This document shows, piece by piece, positions 51,371 to 60,425 of a stretch of DNA of 64,000 nt. The first letter of the stretch is position 1. Each line of letters starts with the position of its first letter. Below the pieces are notes generated by a model. That model was not told where the DNA came from. It did no database searches and saw nothing but the letters and a program-made list of their open reading frames with translations. Origin of the DNA: Lentilactobacillus kefiri (GTDB taxonomy: Bacteria; Bacillota; Bacilli; Lactobacillales; Lactobacillaceae); contig NZ_BJVK01000002.1 in the NCBI RefSeq assembly GCF_007989105.1, forward strand, positions 62,001 to 126,000, given 5' to 3'. The position numbers were made by a program, and so were the translations under genes.

Positions 51371-51740
51371 GTGCCCTGGGGTGTCGGAGCGTGATTGAGA
51401 GGCCGAAGGGAGCAGTAAATAAAATAACAACGGCGCCTTGGTTGCCAACAACTCCAAAAAATATGGTGCTCCCACATCATCAGTGCCCTGGGGTGTCGGA
51501 GCGTGATTGAAAGGCCGAAGGGAGCAGTAAATAAAATGACAACTGTCCCCTGGTTGCCAACAATCCAAAGAAATTGGATATTTCCACATTATCCGTGCCC
51601 GAGGGTGTCGGAGCGTGATTGAGAGGCTAAAGGAAGCAGTCAATAAAATGACAACGGCACCCAACAATCCAAAGAAATATGAACGTCCCCACATATTGAC
51701 TCCATGGGGTGTTAGCGCCCAATTGAGCCACTAAAACGAG
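51371..51740. repeat. Tandem array of about 112-bp repeats (3 full copies plus a partial)
   Basis: Copies start at 51371, 51483 and 51595 with GTGCCC..GGGTGTCGG (period exactly 112), and a degenerate partial copy begins near 51698. Each contains GGAGCGTGATTGARAGGCYRAAGG followed by an AT-rich half. Reading frames cross the array on both strands but have no ribosome sites and translate the repeat differently in each copy, so I treat it as non-coding. The remaining bases to 51832 hold only an AT-rich promoter-like stretch. Confidence 0.85.
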
Positions 51741-51832
51741 TCCGTCGAACCTTTCACTTTAGTAACGATTACTAATAAAGCTAAATTTTCAATTTCACAC
51801 ATGGTACAATAATTTTAAATTAATCTGAAAAG

Positions 51833-52948
51833 ATGTGTGTTATGGACGCTAAACTAACAAGTAAAATGACCTGGCTTCAGATTCTGCTGGTAATTGCATT
51901 TTGTTTTCTGGCAGCGTTTTTCTGCCAGCATAATGACAAGCTCTATCATCAGACAATTTTCCAAGTGAGCCGTGTGGAAAACGGAAAAGCCGTTAAGATG
52001 ACAGATGAATTTCAAAACGTGGATCATTATCACAGCCAAATGTTGTATGGAAAAATAACCAACGGGAAACACGTTGGAAAAACGTTAAAAATTAAAAATT
52101 CGTATAGTGATTCCCATGCAATGGATCACCAGTATACAAAGGGCCAGAAACTCTTTATAACCCTTCACACACAACCCCGGCTTCACGCAACCGTGAAAGA
52201 TATTAAGCGTGATGCACCGATTGCGTTTTTATTTGCCATCGCCATCAGCTTGATGTTTGTCATTCTGAAATTACGGGGGATAACCGTTATCTCGAGTATT
52301 TTAATCAATACGATTCTGTTTTGGATTGCGGTTAAAATTGATCATACCAATAACGGATCGGCGGTAATCCTGATCTTTAGTATATTGGCGGTTATCTTCT
52401 GTTTTGTCACATTGTTGCTGGTCATGGGGTGGAGCAAGAAAATGCTGGTCACGTTGTCAGCGGTTCTGTGTGCCACAGCGGCAACCATTCTCATTACCTT
52501 GCTTGTCTTTGGAATCACTCACGAAAAAGGGATTTACTATGAGTCAATGCAATACGTGACTCAGTTACCAAAACCTTTATTCATCGCAGAAGTCTTGATT
52601 GGTGTTTTGGGGGCTGTTATGGATGAGGCAACCGATATTGTGGCTTCGTTGGCAACTTTGAAGCAGGAACGGCCACAACTCAGTCGAATGGCAATCTTTA
52701 AATCCGGCCGGCAGATTGGTAAATCAATCATGGGACCTTTGATCAACGTGTTATTCTTTATCTTCATGGCAGAAACGCTTGCCATGACGTTGCTATATTT
52801 GAAGAACGGCAATACTTGGCATTACTCATTTTCAATGAACATGTCACTGGGAATGACCTCAAGTCTTATCAGTGGAATTGGAATTGTGCTTACGGTCATT
52901 TTATCGAGTGTATTTGCCGGACTCTGGATTAAAGGAGATGAACGCTGA
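51833..52948 (+). CDS. YibE/F family membrane protein, first subunit
   Basis: The protein has 371 residues: an N-terminal helix, an extracytoplasmic beta-rich domain (about 35-120) and seven further helices. The YibE/F signature is around A-V-M-D-E-A-T-D-I-V-A-S and G-R-Q-I-G-K-S-I-M-G-P-L. Function is unknown; the family is a two-gene membrane module. The ribosome site is weak, and ATG at 51833 or 51842 could be used. Its TGA overlaps the next ATG. Confidence 0.85.
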   Translation: MCVMDAKLTSKMTWLQILLVIAFCFLAAFFCQHNDKLYHQTIFQVSRVENGKAVKMTDEFQNVDHYHSQMLYGKITNGKHVGKTLKIKNSYSDSHAMDHQYTKGQKLFITLHTQPRLHATVKDIKRDAPIAFLFAIAISLMFVILKLRGITVISSILINTILFWIAVKIDHTNNGSAVILIFSILAVIFCFVTLLLVMGWSKKMLVTLSAVLCATAATILITLLVFGITHEKGIYYESMQYVTQLPKPLFIAEVLIGVLGAVMDEATDIVASLATLKQERPQLSRMAIFKSGRQIGKSIMGPLINVLFFIFMAETLAMTLLYLKNGNTWHYSFSMNMSLGMTSSLISGIGIVLTVILSSVFAGLWIKGDER

Positions 52949-53718
52949 TGGGATCGATTACTGCATTGGGGATCGTTTTACTGATCTTGATGATCATTGT
53001 TGGCGGTAAACAAGGCATCACTTCATTCTTGAGCATGGTCGTTAACTTTGGAATCCTCTTCTTCACCATCGTTTTAATTGCCTTTCATTTACCACCGATT
53101 ACCGTGACGATTGTCTCCAGCATTATCCTGTTATCCATTACGATTTTTTGGAGCAGTGCCAGTGACAATGCCTCCACAACCGCTTTTCAAGCATCGGTTG
53201 TGGTCGTTATCCTGATTGTCGTGATTATTATTCCGATTGAATATTGGGCACAGGTTGGCGGTTTTGGTTTGGAAGACAGTGAAGAGCTTGAAGGCTTGTC
53301 GACTTACGTTGGGATCAATTTCACCAAGATTGCGATTGCCACAGCTATTCTAAGCTCACTGGGAGCCGTCGCTGAAGCCGCAATCGCTATTGCATCAGGC
53401 TTGGATGAAATTATTTCACAGCATAAAGAAATTAAGAGTGGTCAATTGTTTGTTGATGGTACGGTGATTGGTAAACAAATCATCGGAACCGCCGTGAACA
53501 CATTATTCTTTGGCTTTTTCGGTAGTTCGATGGCACTGTTCATTTGGTTTTATGGCCTTCACTACACCTTTGGCGAAATTTTAAACGACAAGATATTTGC
53601 TGCGGAACTGATTGCAATTGTGGTTTCATTGATTGGGGTTGTGACGACAATTCCGGTGACAACCTGGATAATGAGTTTTAAGCTCAAAAAGCTTCATAAA
53701 TCACAGTTAAAGGAATAA
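52948..53718 (+). CDS. YibE/F family membrane protein, second subunit
   Basis: The protein has 256 residues with seven to eight membrane helices. The motifs mirror those of its partner: S-L-G-A-V-A-E-A-A-I-A-I-A-S and V-I-G-K-Q-I-I-G-T-A. The start overlaps the upstream stop (TGATG), so the pair is translationally coupled and probably forms a complex. No substrate is known for the family. Confidence 0.87.
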   Translation: MGSITALGIVLLILMIIVGGKQGITSFLSMVVNFGILFFTIVLIAFHLPPITVTIVSSIILLSITIFWSSASDNASTTAFQASVVVVILIVVIIIPIEYWAQVGGFGLEDSEELEGLSTYVGINFTKIAIATAILSSLGAVAEAAIAIASGLDEIISQHKEIKSGQLFVDGTVIGKQIIGTAVNTLFFGFFGSSMALFIWFYGLHYTFGEILNDKIFAAELIAIVVSLIGVVTTIPVTTWIMSFKLKKLHKSQLKE

Positions 53719-53781
53719 AGTGGTTTCAACTGTTAAAATGATTATATTAAACTCACCAGCTATTTAACGAGGTAATTGCAA

Positions 53782-54726
53782 ATGATTCAGTTTTCTCACG
53801 TCACTAAACAATTTGACGGTACAGCTGCATTAAAGGACTTAAATCTCACTATTGACGATGGTGAGTTTTTTGTGCTGGTCGGCCCTTCTGGAAGCGGCAA
53901 GACAACTCTTCTAAAGACAATTAACCGATTAGTTGTCCCAACCAGCGGAACGGTCACCATTGATGGGCAGGATGTGTCAAAAAGCCACCTACAGGAATTA
54001 CGGCGGCACATTGGCTATGTTCTGCAGACTGGGGCGCTGTTCCCCAATATGACAGTTGAACAAAATGCATCGATTCAACTTGATAACTTGGGGTGGGAAG
54101 CACAAAAGAAGCATGAGCGAATTGTGGAACTAATGACCAAAGTCAATTTGGATCCGGCTCAGTTTCTCCATCGGATGCCCAGTGAGCTATCCGGCGGTGA
54201 GGCTCAACGAGTTGGAATTGTCAGAGCGTTGGCTGCCAGACCCAAACTGGTTTTGATGGATGAGCCCTTCAGCGCGTTGGATCCAGTGTCTCGGCGGCAG
54301 CTGCAAAAGATCGTTTTAAATCTTCACAAGCAAATTGACACGACCATTGTTTTCGTTACTCACGACATGCACGAGGCGTTTCTTTTGGCGGATCGGCTGG
54401 CGGTGATTCATAACGGTGTCATTCTTCAAGAAGGCGAGCCGGATTACTTAATGGCCAATCCGGCTGATGAATTTGTGAAACGCTTTTTTGATGTGGACAA
54501 TTCAAATACCCGGTTATTAAAACAAGTCATCACGTCAGGTCTTGGACGGCCTTTGACAAAACAGGACAACGTCATTCGATTACAGAACAGTCAAACCGTC
54601 TATGAGTGGGCGGGCCTTTTGGAGAAGAATCCGACTCAACTGATTAGCGTCGATGGTGAAGTGTTGGATCAAAGTGACCTCATTTCCTACGTCGCTGATT
54701 TGGGAAAGGAGTCGTCCAATGATTGA
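53782..54726 (+). CDS. Glycine betaine/osmoprotectant ABC transporter ATP-binding protein
   Basis: The protein has 314 residues from the ATG at 53782, 8 nt after GAGGT. Walker A is G-P-S-G-S-G-K-T-T, signature L-S-G-G-E-A-Q-R, Walker B V-L-M-D-E-P-F-S-A-L-D and switch T-H-D-M-H-E-A. The OpuCA-type C-terminus continues past the NBD, but without two clear full CBS domains. It overlaps the permease/binding-protein gene by 8 nt, giving a two-gene importer for compatible solutes. Confidence 0.92.
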   Translation: MIQFSHVTKQFDGTAALKDLNLTIDDGEFFVLVGPSGSGKTTLLKTINRLVVPTSGTVTIDGQDVSKSHLQELRRHIGYVLQTGALFPNMTVEQNASIQLDNLGWEAQKKHERIVELMTKVNLDPAQFLHRMPSELSGGEAQRVGIVRALAARPKLVLMDEPFSALDPVSRRQLQKIVLNLHKQIDTTIVFVTHDMHEAFLLADRLAVIHNGVILQEGEPDYLMANPADEFVKRFFDVDNSNTRLLKQVITSGLGRPLTKQDNVIRLQNSQTVYEWAGLLEKNPTQLISVDGEVLDQSDLISYVADLGKESSND

Positions 54727-56245
54727 TTCCGTAGAAGCATATGCCAGTAAGAATGCCGGGGCGATTCTTCAAGCCCTTTGGCAGCATGTGGAAATATCGT
54801 TAATTGCGATTATTATCACGATTATGATTGCAATTCCACTTGCGATTGCTTTGGTTAACCGCCCCAAGATAGGTGAAGTTATCTCACAGCTTGCCGGGAT
54901 TATTCAAACGATTCCCAGCTTGGCGGTTCTGGGGATTTTAATTCCATTCGTTGGAATTGGCACGGTACCAGCGATTATTGCCTTAGTCTTATATGCGATT
55001 ATGCCGATTTTTCAAAATACTTATGCTGGGTTGACGCACATTGATCCGGTTTTACTGGAAGCAGCTGACGCATTGGGAGTTACATACCGATTCAAGCTGT
55101 TTCGAATTGAACTGCCATTAGCCATGCCGATGATTTTATCGGGGATTCGGATTGCCACGGTATTGGTAATTGGAACGGCAACGTTGGCCGCATTAATTGG
55201 CGGTGGCGGTCTTGGAACGTACATTTTGTTGGGAATCCAAACCAACAACAATGATGCGTTGGTTGTCGGTGCGGTCCTTTCAGCAGTGCTGGCATTATTG
55301 GCCAGTTGGTTGATTAAAGGACTTTCCAAACTGTCATTTAAGAAACTCGGCATCGGTGTTCTGGTCGTCCTAGTATTAGGTGGTGGTGCATGGGGCTGGT
55401 CAGCATTGACCAAGCCTGCCCAAACAATCACAATTGCCGGGAAAATGGGTGGGGAACCCGAAATCCTGATTAATATGTATAAAGATTTGGTTGAACAGGA
55501 CAACCCAAAGATTAAAGTTCAACTTAAGCCAAATTTTGGCGGAACCAGCTTCTTATTCAAGGCATTGAAAAGTGGTCAGATTGATGTCTATCCCGAGTTC
55601 ACTGGGACCGTTCTTCAATCACTGGTGAAGTCCTCACAGAAAGTCAATTCAGATCCTCAATTGGCTTATCAAGATGCTAAAAACGATCTTAATAAGCAAT
55701 TCAATATGCGTTATCTTAAGCCAATGGCCTACCAAAACGGGTATGCCATTACCGTTCGAAAATCGACGGCGGCTAAATATCATTTAAAAACAATTGCCGA
55801 CCTTCAAAGAGTTGGTAATCGGCTCAATGGCGCGTTTGATCCCGACTTTTACCAACAGTCGGACGGTTATCCGGGCTTGCAGAAAGCTTATCATTTTAAG
55901 CTGAAATCTGCCCGGACAATGGAGCCCTCGTTGCGATACGTTGCTCTGGCTGATGGTCGGGTAGACGTAACCGATGCCTACACAACCGATCCACAAATTC
56001 GGCAGTATCACTTGGTGGTCTTAAAAGATTCCAAGCGGTTCTTCCCGCCATATCAGGGTGCGCCGATGATGACCAATCAGTTTGCGAAGGATCATCCAAA
56101 CGTGGTTCGTTCATTGAAACGGTTGTCTGGTAAGATTACCACTTCGGATATGCAGGAAATGAACTATCAGGTCACCGTCAAACACCACAGTGCAGCCAAA
56201 GTGGCCAAACAATATTTAACACAACATGGATTATTATCTAAATAA
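54719..56245 (+). CDS. Osmoprotectant ABC transporter, permease fused to substrate-binding domain
   Basis: The protein has 508 residues from the ATG at 54719. Residues 1-215 form a BPD-type permease with five to six helices and the EAA loop (E-A-A-D-A-L-G-V, about 115). After one more helix (about 218-238), residues 240-508 are an OpuAC/QAT-like betaine-binding domain outside the membrane. Such fusions occur in OpuFB/BusAB-type systems. With the ATPase it forms a complete importer for betaine, carnitine or choline under salt stress. Confidence 0.92.
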   Translation: MIDSVEAYASKNAGAILQALWQHVEISLIAIIITIMIAIPLAIALVNRPKIGEVISQLAGIIQTIPSLAVLGILIPFVGIGTVPAIIALVLYAIMPIFQNTYAGLTHIDPVLLEAADALGVTYRFKLFRIELPLAMPMILSGIRIATVLVIGTATLAALIGGGGLGTYILLGIQTNNNDALVVGAVLSAVLALLASWLIKGLSKLSFKKLGIGVLVVLVLGGGAWGWSALTKPAQTITIAGKMGGEPEILINMYKDLVEQDNPKIKVQLKPNFGGTSFLFKALKSGQIDVYPEFTGTVLQSLVKSSQKVNSDPQLAYQDAKNDLNKQFNMRYLKPMAYQNGYAITVRKSTAAKYHLKTIADLQRVGNRLNGAFDPDFYQQSDGYPGLQKAYHFKLKSARTMEPSLRYVALADGRVDVTDAYTTDPQIRQYHLVVLKDSKRFFPPYQGAPMMTNQFAKDHPNVVRSLKRLSGKITTSDMQEMNYQVTVKHHSAAKVAKQYLTQHGLLSK

Positions 56246-56247
56246 TG

Positions 56248-56298
56248 AAAACAGGCGACTGAGACAAAGTTTTTACTTTTGTCCCAGTCGCCTGTTTT
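56248..56298. terminator. Terminator after osmoprotectant operon (GAGACAAAAG type)
   Basis: The long stem AAAACAGGCGACTGAGACAAAG pairs with its complement ending CGCCTGTTTT, with T runs on both sides. The core is the same as in the terminator at 24531. Confidence 0.85.
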
Positions 56299-56338
56299 GA
56301 TGTTTTAAAGTGTTCGGAAAACTGCTCATTTCCGTCAT

Positions 56339-57583
56339 TTAAGCTCTTGTTTGCCCGTTTCCTCTAATGACGTATTTAGTAGTGGTCAATTCATTCAATC
56401 CCATTGGACCTCTGGCGTGCAGCTTTTGAGTACTGATCCCAATTTCGGCACCAAAGCCAAATTCAAAGCCGTCGGTAAATCGGGTGGAAGCATTGACGTA
56501 AACACAGGCTGAATCAATCTTATTTAAGAATTCCTGCCCGTTTTGATAATTGTCTGAAATGATAACTTCAGAATGACCGGTTGAATATTTGTTAATATGA
56601 TCAATTGCCTGCTGCTCATCATCGACAACTTTAACAGCCATGATCAAGTCGTTGTATTCGGTCGACCAGTCTTTTTCAGTCGCCGGAATGATTGATGGTA
56701 CAATCTTTTGGCTGGCGGCATCACCACGCAGTTCAACTCCATGATCTTGCAGGGCTTTGGCAATTGCCGGCAGCATTTGATTGGCAACGTCTTTATGAAT
56801 CAGCAATTTTTCAGCTGCGTTGCAGACTGATGGTCGTTGAACCTTGGCATTTACCACAATGTTGATGGTCATTTGCAGTTCAGCATCATTGTCGACATAA
56901 ATATGACAGTTGCCGGCACCAGTTTCGATCACCGGAACGGTCGCGTTTTTGACAACGGCATTGATTAAGCCGGCGCCACCACGAGGGATGAGGACATCAA
57001 CATATTGATTAAGGTGCATCAAATCATTGGCTGTTTCATGGCTGATATCGTGGAGAATCTGAACCGCATTTTCGTCTAAACCATTGTTCTTTAAGACATT
57101 CCGCAGCACTTCAGCCAAAGCAAGATTACTGTTAAGGGCTTCTTTACCGCCCCGGAGGATCACTGCGTTGCCACTCTTAAAGGTGAGGGCAGAAGCGTCA
57201 ACGGTGACGTTGGGCCGTGCTTCAAAGATCATGGCAATAACTCCCAAAGGTACCCGCTTCTTTTCGATATTCAAGCCGGCGTCGTTTTGCCAGCCCTTAT
57301 CGATATTACCGATTGGATCGGGCAGGGCGGCAACTTTCCGTAAGCCGGCTGCCATATCCTTGATTCGTTGTTCAGTCAATTTGAGTCGATCGGTAAACTT
57401 GGCGGGCATATCCGTGGCATTTTCCAAATCTTCTTGATTAGCCGACAAGATTGTCCCGACATTTTCAGTTAATGCGTCTGCAAATGCATTTAAAATTTTA
57501 TTTTTAGTCACTGTATCTAATAGATTTAATTTGTATGAGGCAGCCTTGGCATTCTTGCCAATTTCAATTAATTTGTCATTCAT
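56339..57583 (-). CDS. proA: Gamma-glutamyl phosphate reductase
   Basis: The protein has 414 residues from the ATG at 57583 after AAGGAGAG; the frame to 57619 is upstream of the ribosome site. It is an ALDH-fold enzyme: R-P-N-V-T-V-D-A-S-A-L-T-F-K-S-G-N-A-V-I-L-R-G-G-K-E-A and the catalytic Cys in P-S-V-C-N-A-A-E. It reduces glutamyl phosphate to glutamate semialdehyde in proline synthesis. Its start overlaps the proB stop by 8 nt. Confidence 0.95.
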   Translation of the reverse strand: MNDKLIEIGKNAKAASYKLNLLDTVTKNKILNAFADALTENVGTILSANQEDLENATDMPAKFTDRLKLTEQRIKDMAAGLRKVAALPDPIGNIDKGWQNDAGLNIEKKRVPLGVIAMIFEARPNVTVDASALTFKSGNAVILRGGKEALNSNLALAEVLRNVLKNNGLDENAVQILHDISHETANDLMHLNQYVDVLIPRGGAGLINAVVKNATVPVIETGAGNCHIYVDNDAELQMTINIVVNAKVQRPSVCNAAEKLLIHKDVANQMLPAIAKALQDHGVELRGDAASQKIVPSIIPATEKDWSTEYNDLIMAVKVVDDEQQAIDHINKYSTGHSEVIISDNYQNGQEFLNKIDSACVYVNASTRFTDGFEFGFGAEIGISTQKLHARGPMGLNELTTTKYVIRGNGQTRA

Positions 57584-58392
57584 GAGTGACACTCTCCTTT
57601 TGAAAGATCGTTCCCACATCTTCGCCCGCTAAAATTTTGAAGATAATCCGTGGATCAGCTCCGTTTGCCAGAACCATCATCCGGTTCTCATCAATCATTC
57701 GCTTGGCTGCCAACAGCTTGGTCTGCATGCCACCGGTTCCAAATCGGCTGCCGGAACCACCGGCAACCCCGAATTCACCTTCATCAATTTGATGAACGGT
57801 ACTGATCAGCTTGGCATCGGCCGACTTGTTGGGATTTTGATCATAAAAGCCGTCGACGTCTGACAGAACAATGAGCAAATCGGCATTCACATGGCTTGCG
57901 ACAATTGCCGACAGCTGGTCGTTATCGCCAAAGGTTGTTTTATGATCCAACTCATCGGTTGCCACCGTATCGTTTTCGTTAACGATAGGGATGACATTGT
58001 CCCGCAGTAAACAGTCAAAAGTATTTAGAACAAATTTGTTGCTCTTGGGGAAGTCAAAAATATCATGAGTCAATAGGACCTGGGCGATGTCGGTCAGATA
58101 ATGATCAAATCGTTGGGTAAACAACGTCATGAGTTCCGATTGTCCGATTGCGGCAAGGGCTTGTTGGGCGCCAATTTCGGTCGGCCGTTTTTTGAGGTGC
58201 ATTTTATTTAAGCCCACCCCCGATGGCACCGGATGATACCAAAATCAATTCTTTGCCTTGATTGTTCAACGCACTCAGAGTGTACGCCAGCTCATCAAAT
58301 GTTTTCAGATTAACCTCACCACTTGGGTGGATTAAGCTGCTGGTTCCAACCTTCACCACAATTCGATTTGCTTCAATAATTCGTTTGTCCAT
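57576..58392 (-). pseudogene. proB: Glutamate 5-kinase gene interrupted by a +1 frameshift
   Basis: The reading frame starting at 58392 (ATG after GGGGTG) encodes the kinase N-terminus (V-V-K-V-G-T-S-S-L, L-I-L-V-S-S-G-A-I-G) and hits TAA just after a run of five G (five C at 58217-58221 on the plus strand). The rest of the kinase continues in another frame to 57576 (N-K-M-H-L-K-K-R-P, N-E-N-D-T-V, G-T-G-G-M-Q-T-K). With four G instead of five, the joined protein reads G-A-I-G-V-G-L-N-K-M, the normal family sequence. It is a pseudogene, a slipping homopolymer or a sequencing error. The proA gene and T-box leader look intact. Confidence 0.9.
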
Positions 58393-58415
58393 CATGTTCA
58401 CCCCATATTTTGTAT

Positions 58416-58610
58416 AAAAAAAGCCCGCTTTGAAATTGAGACACCCACGACGGGCGGTACCATTCTCATTCAAAGCTAGGCTTCACACTTTTGTTTTATA
58501 ACGGAAAGATCCGTGCCTGATTAAGGCAATCGTATTGAAGATAGGATTCGTGCACTTAAACGTCTTTCAGCAAGCGACATTTTCTCTGAGGTCACACTAC
58601 TTGGTCTTCT
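58416..58610 (-). promoter_or_regulatory. T-box riboswitch leader of proBA (tRNA-Pro type)
   Basis: On the minus strand, the core AATGGTACCGCC (58465-58454) is followed by a GC-rich terminator stem and seven T (58422-58416). Stem I begins GAAGA (58609-58605). The specifier loop has AAGTAG on the 5' side and GAATCCTA on the 3' side, giving codon CCT (58545-58543, Pro) followed by A. Proline starvation would therefore switch on proBA. Confidence 0.93.
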
Positions 58611-58621
58611 AAATTGACACA

Positions 58622-58650
58622 ATCATATATTAATTCATAAATGATGTCAA
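58622..58650 (-). promoter_or_regulatory. proBA promoter
   Basis: The -35 TTGACA (58650-58645), 17-nt spacer and -10 TATGAT (58627-58622) match consensus closely. The -35 overlaps the stop codon of the upstream amidase gene. Confidence 0.82.
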
Positions 58651-59645
58651 TGGATTAGATCAAGTGCTTTTTCGTAGACCCAGTACTTCTTGGCACCATT
58701 GTCTGTTGAGAAGGTAATTCGGTACCAGTCATGACCATTGGACTTGGTTCCAATATTGTCGATGTAGACTTTCTTACCTTTTTCAGCAGCAACTGATTCC
58801 CACGAATACTTCTTCACTCCTGAACGGGAGTTTTTAACATGATTGTACAACCTGTATGACTTGTAGTCGTCTCCTAATGACGCCTGTGAATCTGCTTTGG
58901 CATATGATACCTTGTCGTATGCCTTTTTTGCTGATGAAGCGGTTAATGAACCGTGAGCCGCGCCGTCCGCTGACAAATTGTTATAAGCGGTTTTCACCAA
59001 CTGATAGAATTGAGCGAACGTGTACTTGGAACCAAAGTATTTTCTACCTGCGGATGCATAATAGCCGGCTGGATCGGTATGATTGGTACCACCCAGATAT
59101 TTGGAAACACCCCCGTGTGACCAAACAGTTCCCTTGCCATCATAGGCTGCATCATTAGGCTTCAAACCATATTTATTCAACGTGTATGCCGTGTAATAAG
59201 CAGCGTTGGCAACTTCGTGAGCAAATGCTGACTTGCTGTGAACCTCAACCTGCTCAAACTGAACAAACCTTGCGTTGGCCGGATAACCGGCACCCCAGGC
59301 AAGATAGTTTGTATTGGCAATATTGATGATTCGGCTGGCATCAACGAAAGTGTGCACAAAAGCGTTATTGTAATTCTTCTTCATGTACGCAATTTCGTTA
59401 TAGATCGTTGAGTTGGGGTTGGCCGTTTCATGAACGACAACTCCCTCAGGCTTACCAGTACCTTTACGGTAGGCGTTCTTAGGAAAGCCACCCCAGATTG
59501 ATGAGGTGATATTGGCGTGAGAAATGTTTTTGCTTGCAATATAGTCGTTAACGCTGCTGGCCCCCGCGGCGTTGCTTAATCCAAACATACCGATTGCTGC
59601 CAATGACAGCGAACAAAGGGCAGTTATAATCGCTCTTTTTTTCAA
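58647..59645 (-). CDS. Secreted N-acetylmuramoyl-L-alanine amidase with GW/SH3-like domain
   Basis: The protein has 332 residues. A signal peptide (about 1-29, cleavage near A-G-A-S-S) is followed by an Amidase_2 domain (about 45-215) with zinc ligands in V-V-H-E-T-A-N, F-V-H-T-F and T-N-H-T-D-P-A-G-Y. A GW-type SH3 domain (about 255-330: S-L-G-D-D-Y-K-S-Y-R-L-Y, D-W-Y-R-I) binds wall or teichoic acid. It is an autolysin-like enzyme that cleaves the amide between MurNAc and the stem peptide. The TTG start follows GAAGGG. The stop overlaps the proBA promoter. Confidence 0.92.
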   Translation of the reverse strand: MKKRAIITALCSLSLAAIGMFGLSNAAGASSVNDYIASKNISHANITSSIWGGFPKNAYRKGTGKPEGVVVHETANPNSTIYNEIAYMKKNYNNAFVHTFVDASRIINIANTNYLAWGAGYPANARFVQFEQVEVHSKSAFAHEVANAAYYTAYTLNKYGLKPNDAAYDGKGTVWSHGGVSKYLGGTNHTDPAGYYASAGRKYFGSKYTFAQFYQLVKTAYNNLSADGAAHGSLTASSAKKAYDKVSYAKADSQASLGDDYKSYRLYNHVKNSRSGVKKYSWESVAAEKGKKVYIDNIGTKSNGHDWYRITFSTDNGAKKYWVYEKALDLIH

Positions 59646-59779
59646 ATCAATTATTCCCTTCAGAATTTAAATATTATTTTTAGAGATTCATTTTTAATGT
59701 TTATTATATTTTTACATAAGTGGTCATTAGCTACGGTCATTAATATAAACGATTTGCATGATACAATTCAACCAGACAA

Positions 59780-59820
59780 AAAGCCCATGGGAAGCGAATT
59801 AACGCTTGCCCGTGGGCTTT
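59780..59820 (-). terminator. Terminator downstream of perR-like gene
   Basis: AAAGCCCATGGG pairs with CCCGTGGGCTTT, followed by TTTTTG on the minus strand, about 100 bp beyond the regulator stop. The rest of 59646-59915 holds only AT-rich promoter-like sequence. Confidence 0.65.
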
Positions 59821-59915
59821 GAGGGACTAATTGTCAATCATATTAAGAGTTCTTGACAAAAGTCTTAAATTAGTGGGTAAAAGACTGATATATCAACGGT
59901 TTAACGCTGTAATAA

Positions 59916-60383
59916 TCATCTATTTGAAAGCTTTGCCAAATGCAGCTTACGCTGACAGTCGGGACAAATCCCGGTAACTTCCATCTGGGTTCCGGTTACC
60001 AGAAAATCGGTTTTTTCTCGCGTGGTCTGTTGAACGTGCTTGACTAAGTCGGGGTAATCATCGTCAAAAATATCGATGATCTTGCCACAATTTTCGCAAA
60101 TTGCGTGATAGTGCGGCACACCAAAATAGTCGTAACGGATACCACCGTCATTGTTTGGTAATTCAATGACAATGCCATTATCGACCAGCATTCTTAAAGT
60201 ATTATAGATTGTTGCAACACTCAAATTGGGTAATTTATCTTCAATACCATTTCGAATGGTTTCAACATCCGGGTGATTATGATGAGTAATCAGATAATTC
60301 AGGATAACCTCGCGTTGAGGTGTGATTCGGATGCCTTGTTTTTTAAGTTGACCAAGTGAGTGTTTAAGGGTTGCGTTTGTCAT
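59916..60383 (-). CDS. perR: Fur family regulator, PerR type
   Basis: The protein has 155 residues; the ATG follows GGAGGTG. The winged helix (R-I-T-P-Q-R-E-V-I-L-N-Y-L, then S-V-A-T-I-Y-N-T-L-R) is followed by the metal region H-Y-H-A-I-C-E-N-C-G-K and C-P-D-C, a Cys4 structural zinc site. PerR senses peroxide through Fe-bound His oxidation. Two Per boxes overlie its own promoter, which supports PerR over Fur or Zur and indicates autoregulation. Confidence 0.9.
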   Translation of the reverse strand: MTNATLKHSLGQLKKQGIRITPQREVILNYLITHHNHPDVETIRNGIEDKLPNLSVATIYNTLRMLVDNGIVIELPNNDGGIRYDYFGVPHYHAICENCGKIIDIFDDDYPDLVKHVQQTTREKTDFLVTGTQMEVTGICPDCQRKLHLAKLSNR

Positions 60384-60425
60384 GATTATGCACCTCCATG
60401 AGGAGCGGTTCTATAAATTACTATC

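Noticed and set aside
51274-51694. Several overlapping open frames on both strands across the tandem repeats
   Set aside because: They translate the same repeat in different frames, lack ribosome sites and have no coding character.
51371-51740. Possible CRISPR array
   Set aside because: The unit is about 112 bp, with whole-unit similarity and no short repeat/spacer alternation; no cas genes are nearby.
57084-57437. 117-codon plus-strand frame inside proA
   Set aside because: It is an antisense shadow of a highly conserved gene.
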